DNA from: a virus
Direction: 5' to 3' (one strand)
Length of the DNA: 49,519 bases
Virus record (IMG/VR): IMGVR_UViG_3300042564_003566
Coordinates: 1-49,519 of that record
A program made the position numbers and the translations under genes. Position 1 is the first letter of the stretch, and every line of letters starts with the position of its first letter. A model generated the notes under the pieces. That model had not been told where the DNA came from. It searched no databases and saw only the letters and a list, made by a program, of their open reading frames with translations. Below are positions 25,068-31,770 of the stretch, piece by piece.

Positions 25068-25994
25068 TCACCAGCCTTCTTGCTGTCTAATCACATCAAT
25101 CTCTCGTGTCATGACGCCACGATTGTGCCAGTTGCTACGATAGTGTTGTTTGAAGAATCGACTTTGTTCGCCTTCAAAGATGGCCATGGGCAAGTCTAGT
25201 TGACCGTGCAATTCATCTGCCACACGTCCGCTCAGTAATCTTGGTTCTGCATCTTTTACTGTGTCCCATATCTCATACAAGGCATCGAAGTCCTGAACTT
25301 TACGATGATCCCAGTTTGTGAGCATGGTCATATATGTGCCTTGTCTAGCACCGGCCATGGCCCACTGTCCATTGTTAACGTCAGCACCAATGTTGTGCCA
25401 TATGGTCAAGTGATCTAGATTACGTTTGTGTACCTGTTGTTGAAATTCTTCCACCGTGGGCCGGGCACCTTTGTTCAGGCACATTTTTACACCTTCACGG
25501 AATCCGGCCCGCCATGCCTGAAACGCCGACCCATTGGGATATGTGGTTGAGTAGCAGTCATGCATGGCCCAGTACATGGGATCAAAACAAAACTCTACTT
25601 CAGTTTCTGTACGTCCGTCTGTGGCTTCATGAGTGCGCATGTTGAACACAAACTCTTTTGTCCATGAACTCAGGCCACCATTGCCATACATGAGTCCATT
25701 GATGTGATTTCTGGCCCGCCAACGAAACACTGCCTGTTCCCAGTCAGCGGTATCAAACGTCAGTGTTTGATTGAAGAAGGCTGCATCAGGAATATTGTCA
25801 CCGTCGATGAGTATGAAACGTTCAGTGGTGCTGGCTGTGGCAGCTGCCTTGTGTGCGGCATCTGAGCCTTTGATGCCATCCACTCGAGTGGCCCAAGGCA
25901 CCATGTTCTTGATCTGGACCCAAAACTCTTCTTTTTCGGGCTCGTCGTAACTCAAGTATACACAGTCCAAGTCTGCAATGTCAATTTGATTCAT
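25068..25994 (-). CDS. Glycosyltransferase-like protein with DGDN metal site
   Basis: FILIDGDNIPD (residues 60-70) is a typical GT-A strand ending in a DxD-type metal site that binds a nucleotide sugar. WRARNHINGLMYGNGGLSSW (92-111) follows, a motif I associate with phage transferase-like proteins. Later AWRAGFREGVKM matches the 668-residue protein at 5396. I start at ATG 25994, with GGAG upstream; the longer reading to 26036 would lie within the preceding gene. 308 residues. The donor is unknown. It likely adds a sugar to the same glycoconjugate as the two GT8-like enzymes upstream. Confidence 0.68.
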   Translation of the reverse strand: MNQIDIADLDCVYLSYDEPEKEEFWVQIKNMVPWATRVDGIKGSDAAHKAAATASTTERFILIDGDNIPDAAFFNQTLTFDTADWEQAVFRWRARNHINGLMYGNGGLSSWTKEFVFNMRTHEATDGRTETEVEFCFDPMYWAMHDCYSTTYPNGSAFQAWRAGFREGVKMCLNKGARPTVEEFQQQVHKRNLDHLTIWHNIGADVNNGQWAMAGARQGTYMTMLTNWDHRKVQDFDALYEIWDTVKDAEPRLLSGRVADELHGQLDLPMAIFEGEQSRFFKQHYRSNWHNRGVMTREIDVIRQQEGW

Positions 25995-26316
25995 ATGTTT
26001 GTTTGCTCCAGCGGGTATGAGGTTGGTCCTCGGCAACGATTACAGCGACATTGTCAGGATGACAAGGGGATCCAGAGTTGCCAGGGACCAGTTTAAACGT
26101 TGTCTGCCAAGAGATTTCTACCAACTTACCATTGCGTACACGCACATTGGAGGCATTACGGTGGTATTCTTCCTGGCTGATTTCAATGTATGTACCAGGC
26201 TCGTCTGCCATGCTGTAGAATAGTGGATTGCCTTGGTCATCATGGTACAATCTAAAGAATGGCTGCTGGGGCTCTGGAGCTGCCTGAAATAATTGTTGTA
26301 GTTGTTCAGGTGTCAT
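25981..26316 (-). CDS. Small conserved phage protein of unknown function (111 aa)
   Basis: Starts at ATG 26316, which overlaps the upstream stop as ATGA. A longer reading from 26400 would sit inside the transferase and is not favoured. The sequence (MTPEQLQQLF, FFRLYHDDQGNPLFYS, EPGTYIEIS, VRVRNGKLVEIS) suggests a compact beta-rich fold. No enzyme motifs. It resembles short conserved proteins that I recall from pelagiphage-like genomes. Placed between two transferases, it might be an adaptor, but nothing in the sequence proves this. Confidence 0.65.
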   Translation of the reverse strand: MTPEQLQQLFQAAPEPQQPFFRLYHDDQGNPLFYSMADEPGTYIEISQEEYHRNASNVRVRNGKLVEISWQTTFKLVPGNSGSPCHPDNVAVIVAEDQPHTRWSKQTYESN

Positions 26317-27080
26317 GCTCTCCATTCCTTTACGTTGTAATGAAATGCGCCTGTTTGCGCCACTGTTTGTATACGCAGTCGGCAGTCTTGATATTCCCAA
26401 ACCAGTTCCTTGGTCCAGGCTTCTGTTGCTGTTCCTGCTGTGTGTCGTTTCATATGCACAATCTTTGGGTACGTGCTGAATGGCATTGTGACCCGTTCTC
26501 GACCCATGATTTCTGCGGCCATAGCATATACTAGATCAGTTGACGGCGTTTCATCTGGAAACTTTATGAGTTTCTTAAACTCTGCCCAGTTGGCAAATAT
26601 GTTGCTGACCCATGAAAAAAACTCTTTAGCAGTTGTACTGCGCCGCCAGTATGTGACAGCATTGTACACATCGGGCAAGTTGTTGGCATCAAACACTCGG
26701 CGATAGTTTCTTGCTGTGCTCACACGGTCTTGCCAATCTCTACAGCCAGTGGATATTACAACATCTCTATGTCTAAACTGTGTCCACCAATGATCAATGG
26801 GACTCACAATCAACATGTCTGCTTCTAGTTTTATGGTTTCACGAAATGGCGTGAGTCTGAACAGTTGTGCATCGTTGGCAAATGGATTGACATTGGGTGT
26901 AATCTGTCTGTGATGATCATACATGGGATCAGTGTCGAGGCTGTCTGTGACCAGGCAAATACGTGCTGACGGATCCCAATAGCGTATGGTCTTGGCCAAG
27001 GTTCTAGCACAGTCCTGGTAATCCACTGTGTCGCTGTTGACTGCAACAATCACATAACCTTGTTCATCTATCGGCTGCAA
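26313..27080 (-). CDS. GT8-like glycosyltransferase
   Basis: The N-terminal strand GYVIVAVNSD opens a Rossmann-like GT-A fold. ETIKLEADMLIVSPIDHWW carries the metal-site region, with EADM where the typical DxD would be, so metal binding may be altered. YPKIVHMKRH near the C-terminus resembles the conserved IVHFxG-type end of GT8 proteins. Length 255. Overlaps the upstream gene by 17 bases and the downstream by 4. Likely adds a sugar to a glycan in the cytoplasm; donor and acceptor unknown. Confidence 0.72.
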   Translation of the reverse strand: MQPIDEQGYVIVAVNSDTVDYQDCARTLAKTIRYWDPSARICLVTDSLDTDPMYDHHRQITPNVNPFANDAQLFRLTPFRETIKLEADMLIVSPIDHWWTQFRHRDVVISTGCRDWQDRVSTARNYRRVFDANNLPDVYNAVTYWRRSTTAKEFFSWVSNIFANWAEFKKLIKFPDETPSTDLVYAMAAEIMGRERVTMPFSTYPKIVHMKRHTAGTATEAWTKELVWEYQDCRLRIQTVAQTGAFHYNVKEWRA

Positions 27081-27885
27081 CGATGGCTCCTAAATGTTTC
27101 TTGCACATGGCGTGAAAGTCTAATCCAGCCCAACTCAGGGTTTTGAGTCTACCTTCAGTATTGGTGTATTCAATTTCATAATGATCTTGTTCCACACACT
27201 TCAACCCATGATCTGGCATGACGTTGAGCATGGGGAAGAATATCTCATGCACTGATTGTTCAGCCCCTGCTACCAGTCCCAAGGCAATGCTCAGTGCATA
27301 GTCATTGCGATAATTGCTTTGATGGATGCCGTACAAATCTCGGTAATGCTGCCAGTTGGCTCGTATCATTTGCATACTATCAAATATGTATTGGCTGATG
27401 TTGCCACGACGGAACATCATCACAGTGGCCCACCACATGGGCATATTATACGCACCAAATGTTTCAAGGTTGGTCATACTGCTGGGATCAAATCCATCCT
27501 TGAAAGCCGCAAACTGTTGTGGTAGTGTTAGTACTTCCAATAATCGATCACTGGCCACAACATAGTCAGCATCCAGTACCAGGGTTTGATCAAACGGTGA
27601 CAGTTCATAAGCCGTGATGCGTCCAGCATTGTGCCAAGTTACTGTGGCACCGTAATCAGCAAAGTGTCGTGATCCGCCAGTGTCTGGTGCTGTGACAATG
27701 ACGTGTTCAAATTTGTGCTGTGCGGCGGCCGCAGGATCATCAGTTACCACTGCCACAGGCAAGTTCAAGTGGCGGCGAATGTTTTGAGCACTCCATGCTG
27801 CCATGGTAATATAGTCCGTTGCCTCATTGTTGAAAGCAAAGATCAGCACACCTTGGGTTAGCGTTTTTTGTTTAACTCGTCCCAT
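27064..27885 (-). CDS. GT8-like glycosyltransferase with intact DAD site
   Basis: VLIFAFNNEATDY opens the GT-A domain and FDQTLVLDADYVV gives a clear DxD (Asp-Ala-Asp) for manganese and nucleotide-sugar binding. A later NYRNDYALSIAL segment matches the acceptor-side helix of GT8 family proteins. I place the start at ATG 27885, with GGA seven bases ahead. An ATG at 27918 would add 11 residues overlapping the upstream gene further. 273 residues. It is a paralog of the next gene downstream, forming an adjacent pair. Confidence 0.78.
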   Translation of the reverse strand: MGRVKQKTLTQGVLIFAFNNEATDYITMAAWSAQNIRRHLNLPVAVVTDDPAAAAQHKFEHVIVTAPDTGGSRHFADYGATVTWHNAGRITAYELSPFDQTLVLDADYVVASDRLLEVLTLPQQFAAFKDGFDPSSMTNLETFGAYNMPMWWATVMMFRRGNISQYIFDSMQMIRANWQHYRDLYGIHQSNYRNDYALSIALGLVAGAEQSVHEIFFPMLNVMPDHGLKCVEQDHYEIEYTNTEGRLKTLSWAGLDFHAMCKKHLGAIVAADR

Positions 27886-28166
27886 TCCAATTTCCATGCG
27901 TTCATTTGTTCTTGCCAACGTTCATGTGCTAGAGCAAACAAGTCTGTCACAACAATTTGCACCGGAGTTTCATACAAATCTAGTATCACAACATCCTTGT
28001 CTTGTGCGCAGGCCAACAGCACAGTCAACAAGTCTGGACCTGCCCGCCACATCCCACCCCCATAGGCAAACACCATTCGTGCTTCATACTTCTCTTTTAG
28101 CACCCGTCGAGCGGCTGCGTGATCAAATCTTGCTCGTGCGTGAGCAACCAAGGCATCAGTATTCAT
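27858..28166 (-). CDS. Conserved phage protein of unknown function, first gene of the accessory run
   Basis: 102 residues, mostly helical with a central strand pair (KDVVILDLYETPVQIV) and the segments ARFDHAAARRVLKEKYEAR and RWQEQMNAWKLEWDEL. I recall this combination from many T4-like marine phages, without known function. No motifs for catalysis. It is the promoter-proximal gene: TATAAT lies five bases before its ATG, so the message may be leaderless. It is followed by overlapping transferase genes. Confidence 0.75.
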   Translation of the reverse strand: MNTDALVAHARARFDHAAARRVLKEKYEARMVFAYGGGMWRAGPDLLTVLLACAQDKDVVILDLYETPVQIVVTDLFALAHERWQEQMNAWKLEWDELNKKR

Positions 28167-28171
28167 AATGC

Positions 28172-28200
28172 ATTATACAGAAAAAACAGGAAAAAGTAAA
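28172..28200 (-). promoter_or_regulatory. Host sigma70-like promoter driving the accessory run
   Basis: TATAAT (28172-28177 on the minus strand) with TTTACT at 17-base spacing (28195-28200). Five bases separate the -10 from ATG 28166, the same arrangement as at 1547. The -35 overlaps the stem of the terminator that ends the late module. Confidence 0.6.
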
Positions 28201-28219
28201 GGGGCAACAGCCCCTTTTT
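28198..28219. terminator. Rho-independent terminator between late module and accessory run
   Basis: An eight-base perfect stem AAAGGGGC / GCCCCTTT with a four-base loop (28198-28217) ends in a T-run on the plus strand, and on the minus strand is followed by ACTTTTT. It lies directly after the stop of the 28222 gene, so it likely ends late minus-strand transcription, and it could act in both directions. Confidence 0.8.
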
Positions 28220-28221
28220 GG

Positions 28222-29172
28222 TTAGACTGTGGTAGCTGCCACAGTGGGTGTGCCCCAGGAGTTGGTTAGATATGTTGTTTCGGGCGGGTAGTAGGTGACA
28301 ATGGTACAAGGTGCTGTACCGGGGGTGGCACCCACTGCGGCAGTACCACCAGAAATTGGGTCACCATCCGAAGCTGACCAAAGTGTGGTGATCACCAGTG
28401 TAGTTGAAGCGGCGCCTTTGGCAATACTGTGCTGAATAAAATTGCTGGTATACGGTGCTGTATCAGCAAACTGTTTGTACACAATGGTGGCAGCGGCACC
28501 GGCTACAAGATCATCCCAACCAGTGGCAGTACTCAGTGTGGTTGGCGTGCCTGTGCCACCAATCTTTGTGGTGCCAGTATAGGCCACGCCAGCAATGGTA
28601 TGGCTAGTGGCCAGGCCAGAAATATATATGTCACCACAAAGGGTTGTGGCTAGGTCATTCCATTCTGGATCACCTAAGTCACCAGTTGCAGTTTTGCTGA
28701 CATCAATTTTGACTGTGCCGCCTGCGTTAAAAAAGTTTGTGGCGGATGCGGCATTGGCAAAGGTCACTGTGTTGGTAAATGTAATGGTCCAGGTTGCACC
28801 TGATGTGGCAGCAGTTTTGCTGTTGGTACCAGTCCATCCTGTATATTGTGCGCCTTGAGCATAGGCATTGTAACGATTGGTAAAGCAACTGGTGATATCA
28901 GTGTTGACTGCACTCAAGATACTAATGGTATCACCAACAGTTGGAGCTGCTCTTGCAGTGATTGTGGTAGGCTGATGAGCTGCCATATTGGTAACGGTAT
29001 TCACCAAACTGGCCCACTGTGTGGCTGATACTGTCCCAGCAGTGCTAACAGTGGACAATGCTGTTTGTCCGTATGCTGTGTTCCATGTGGCATTAATGTT
29101 GGCGCCAACGTTGGTGCTTACAAAACCATTATAATCTGCTGCTTGAATTAATCCACCTGATGAATATGTCAT
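28222..29172 (-). CDS. Phage structural protein, fibre-like (316 aa)
   Basis: Low-complexity, Thr/Ala/Gly-rich and short of charged residues. It opens with YSSGGLIQAADYNGFV, a style common at the start of phage tail-fibre or head-decoration-like proteins. Repeated Thr-rich strands (TITFTNTVTFANAAS) suggest a trimeric beta structure. No enzyme motifs or signal peptide. AGGA eight bases ahead of ATG supports the start. It is the last gene of the late module and is followed by the terminator. Virion assignment is by context and composition. Confidence 0.65.
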   Translation of the reverse strand: MTYSSGGLIQAADYNGFVSTNVGANINATWNTAYGQTALSTVSTAGTVSATQWASLVNTVTNMAAHQPTTITARAAPTVGDTISILSAVNTDITSCFTNRYNAYAQGAQYTGWTGTNSKTAATSGATWTITFTNTVTFANAASATNFFNAGGTVKIDVSKTATGDLGDPEWNDLATTLCGDIYISGLATSHTIAGVAYTGTTKIGGTGTPTTLSTATGWDDLVAGAAATIVYKQFADTAPYTSNFIQHSIAKGAASTTLVITTLWSASDGDPISGGTAAVGATPGTAPCTIVTYYPPETTYLTNSWGTPTVAATTV

Positions 29173-29184
29173 TTTTGTTTCCTA

Positions 29185-30972
29185 TTACTTTATTGTCACA
29201 ATCGCTTCGATTGTTCCTAATCCCGTTAGGTGTTTATTTTCCAGTGAGCGACCAATTACATTAAATGCTGTGGCCTCGCCTGGCTGTGCTGCTCTAGCAA
29301 CACCTTCACCGGCACTCACAAGTCTGTCACCTTTGCGAATTATACCCACACATTTTACAGGAACTCGACCGGTCATTGCAACCGCTGGATGAGTATCATC
29401 TTCACCGGCTCCGCCGTTCATTGTGTAGGCTGGTCTTGTACTTATCACGCCAAATACATTTTCACTTAAATCTTGCGTACTTCTGGTGATTTCTTTGACA
29501 CCGCCCAGTTCTACCACAGTGCCCGGTTCTAGTAGTTCATCTGCAGCAAACCGTTCTGCAACGTCGGCGTAAAGTGCTGTGGTTGCTGTGGCAAACACAC
29601 GGTTGAAATAATTACTACTTGATCCAATATTACCAATAGCATTGGTACCAATTTTTTCAATGCCAGCAACGCTGACGTTGCCAACAAAGTATGCAGTACC
29701 AGTTGATAGTACTAACACATTGCCAGTTCCACCCACATCAAAATTAATGTTGCCGCCTGCAATACCAATGTTGCCTTCTGTGCTACCATTTACAAACTTG
29801 GTAACACTGACCCCCAAACTCAAGCCGGTCAGCTGTGATCCATTGCCAAGAATAAACGAGCCTGCAATGTTGGCCTGACTGGTGATGTTACCAGTGGCAC
29901 TTACTTGTCCAGCAGTGCGCAAGTTACCTGCCTGTACATTGGCTGTGGCGCTGATTGTATCAGCCTGCACCAATGCCAAGGTATTGATATTTCCACCAAT
30001 TATGTTGCCAATTGCACTTACTTGACCAGCAGTGGTCAAATTACCGCCTGAGCTGTTGCCAGTTACTGTTAATGTTGTACCCACAGTGGCAGCATTGCTA
30101 ATGGCAAATGTACCACTGGCTCCCAGTGCTGAGGCCACATTGTATGTTGTACCGCTCACATTGGCCTGAATGATTAAATTACCACCAGAAATTGCACTCT
30201 TGATGTTGGCATCTGTAGAAGTAGTGTTTACGTTAAACACGTTGGCCACACCAACAAACAAACCAGTATTGTTTTGAACACGCAAGATACCAGTTGTAGA
30301 AGTGGCTGTGTCGGTGCGCATGAACTGACTGCTGTCCAAACTGTCCAACAACTGTGAGTTAGTTGCTGATCCTGCAAATACAGCACCAGACACGCTTGCA
30401 CTCAATGTAACACCTGGGAAAATAGTTGGGAACGCAACTAGTAAGGCAGCTTCAGGGATAAAACTTGCACCATCATAAACAATGGCCACACGCACGTTGT
30501 TCACATACAAACTAGTAATGTATCGTGTGGCGCCGGTGTTATTGAGAATTGTTTCAGGAATAGCACCAGACTGTCCTTGAGCACTGGAATAACCAGGCCC
30601 TACCACTAAGAAACTTGCACCAGTGTAGACTTTTAACTGTTGGTTTGTGGTGTCATACCACAAATCACCAGTGACATTGCTGGCTGGTGCGCTGGCAGAA
30701 GCAGTGGCTGACCCAATGTTTTTAAATAAAGTGCCAGTGTACACTTTTAACAGTGTATTGGTTTTGTCCCACCATAACTGCCCAGTCAACGGAGCGGCTG
30801 GTGCTGTGGTATTTGATCCGCTTTCCAACAAGTGGATAAAGTTTTCATCTAAAAACTCGCCGTAACCAGCGTAGTTTTTACCCACCAAGATCATTGAACT
30901 TGATGTGTTGATGGTACCATCAGCAATGGTAGCAAAAACTGTGCCGTCTGTTAGATTGATTGTATATGCCAT
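29185..30972 (-). CDS. Tail fibre protein with C-terminal peptidase_G2/IMC-like region
   Basis: The N-terminus has paired QLWWDKTNTLLKVYTG and DLWYDTTNQQLKVYTG units, typical of phage fibre shafts. The middle is a long Gly/Ala/Asn/Thr repeat (GNITTAG / AGQVSATGNI-type). The C-terminal third has ALYADVAERFAADELLEPGTVVELGG, DDTHPAVAMTGRVPVKCVG and RKGDRLVSAGEG. This resembles the intramolecular chaperone-type, self-cleaving end (peptidase_G2-like) of many T4-like marine fibres. Such ends help trimerise the fibre and are then cut off. The gene has a late promoter in front (30994) and an AGGA site. 595 residues. Probably host-recognition or fibre-shaft function. Confidence 0.8.
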   Translation of the reverse strand: MAYTINLTDGTVFATIADGTINTSSSMILVGKNYAGYGEFLDENFIHLLESGSNTTAPAAPLTGQLWWDKTNTLLKVYTGTLFKNIGSATASASAPASNVTGDLWYDTTNQQLKVYTGASFLVVGPGYSSAQGQSGAIPETILNNTGATRYITSLYVNNVRVAIVYDGASFIPEAALLVAFPTIFPGVTLSASVSGAVFAGSATNSQLLDSLDSSQFMRTDTATSTTGILRVQNNTGLFVGVANVFNVNTTSTDANIKSAISGGNLIIQANVSGTTYNVASALGASGTFAISNAATVGTTLTVTGNSSGGNLTTAGQVSAIGNIIGGNINTLALVQADTISATANVQAGNLRTAGQVSATGNITSQANIAGSFILGNGSQLTGLSLGVSVTKFVNGSTEGNIGIAGGNINFDVGGTGNVLVLSTGTAYFVGNVSVAGIEKIGTNAIGNIGSSSNYFNRVFATATTALYADVAERFAADELLEPGTVVELGGVKEITRSTQDLSENVFGVISTRPAYTMNGGAGEDDTHPAVAMTGRVPVKCVGIIRKGDRLVSAGEGVARAAQPGEATAFNVIGRSLENKHLTGLGTIEAIVTIK

Positions 30973-30993
30973 GTCAAAGGTTCCTAGTTGCTA

Positions 30994-31001
30994 TATTTAT
31001 A
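30994..31001 (-). promoter_or_regulatory. T4-type late promoter TATAAATA
   Basis: Exact consensus TATAAATA on the minus strand, 21 bases before the ATG of the tail-fibre gene. It overlaps the last codons of the 202-residue gene. This is where gp55-like late sigma plus sliding-clamp transcription would start. Confidence 0.7.
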
Positions 31002-31605
31002 CAGCATTTATGTTACTCAGCGTCTGTATACGCAGGGTGTAATCAATTTGAATCTGACGATTCAAACTCTTTTGTACAGGATGGAAAATTACATGTGTGA
31101 TCAAGCGTAGATTATCTACAGATCCGTTCCATGTTTTTAACCCAAGTTCGTCAAACACAAATTCACCACTGAAATTGGTTGAATTGTCAAATGCCTGTTG
31201 TTCAGGCGGTTCGCCGTAGTCCAACAAACAAGTCACAAGAATATCACTGTACACATTGCCCGAAGTGTGTAACGGGGTCATTTTGTTGTTTTCAGGGTCA
31301 GTGTCAGCTGCTGAATTGTCGTTGACCACTTTAGAATAAGTTTGATTGTACAAGTCAGCATTTTGCCCTGTGGTGTTTGGGGGCAAATAGGTGATAACTC
31401 CTGTGGGATCAACTGAACTACCGCCGTTGCCAAAGGCCATTTCATAGATATATCCAACGTTGCGATTGCTCAGTGTTTGAGCCATGGCCAAACTGATATT
31501 CTCATAATGAATTGCGTTTTTCTTGTCTACCAAAATTTCGCCAGTGTTGGGGTCATGTATCTTGACAAATCCTTCAATTTTGCACAGTCCGGGTTGAATA
31601 ATCAT
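30997..31605 (-). CDS. Conserved phage structural protein (202 aa)
   Basis: Opens with KIEGFVKIHDPNTGEILVDKKNAIHYENIS, a segment I associate with a conserved T4-like marine phage protein of the tail/fibre region. EMAFGNGG and VFDELGLKTWNG follow. The protein is rich in strands with no catalytic motifs. ATG 31605 has GGAGG seven bases ahead. Its stop is followed by the fibre gene with a late promoter between. A neck, baseplate or fibre-attachment part is probable from location; the exact role is not known. Confidence 0.72.
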   Translation of the reverse strand: MIIQPGLCKIEGFVKIHDPNTGEILVDKKNAIHYENISLAMAQTLSNRNVGYIYEMAFGNGGSSVDPTGVITYLPPNTTGQNADLYNQTYSKVVNDNSAADTDPENNKMTPLHTSGNVYSDILVTCLLDYGEPPEQQAFDNSTNFSGEFVFDELGLKTWNGSVDNLRLITHVIFHPVQKSLNRQIQIDYTLRIQTLSNINAV

Positions 31606-31751
31606 GCCCTGCCCTCCACATAGGTTTTTTGAGTTTTTGGATCAAAAATTCTCATGTGCGCTTGCACACTTATTGTGCCGGTTTCATTTGGGCGGCGAGG
31701 AGCAGGCTGTTGAGTCTGCTGTTTGTTCTGATCTTGTGGTGTATTTGCCAT
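31602..31751 (-). CDS. 49-residue Gln/Pro-rich phage ORF
   Basis: Lies in the 165-base space between the giant gene and the 202-residue gene, and overlaps the latter by ATGA. It begins MANTPQDQNKQQ, is rich in Gln and Pro up to residue 21, and ends AHMRIFDPKTQKTYVEGRA, which mirrors the KIHDPNTGEILVDK opening of the next protein. An alternative ATG at 31757 adds two residues. A GATAAATA box lies immediately upstream. Real coding is supported by the overlap and by fit to the space. Function unknown. Confidence 0.6.
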   Translation of the reverse strand: MANTPQDQNKQQTQQPAPRRPNETGTISVQAHMRIFDPKTQKTYVEGRA

Positions 31752-31758
31752 GGTCATT

Positions 31759-31766
31759 TATTTATC
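31759..31766 (-). promoter_or_regulatory. Possible late promoter GATAAATA
   Basis: Matches the NATAAATA variant. It is seven bases ahead of ATG 31751, so transcripts would start at about the start codon of the small ORF, or the site may be chance. Confidence 0.35.
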
Positions 31767-31770
31767 CGTG

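Noticed and set aside
26317-26400. Longer N-terminus of the 111-residue protein
   Set aside because: Lies entirely in the transferase gene; the ATGA-overlapping ATG at 26316 is the pattern used throughout.
28846-30972. Regularly spaced short repeats suggesting a CRISPR array
   Set aside because: They are degenerate protein-coding repeats of the fibre genes, with no constant repeat-spacer pattern.
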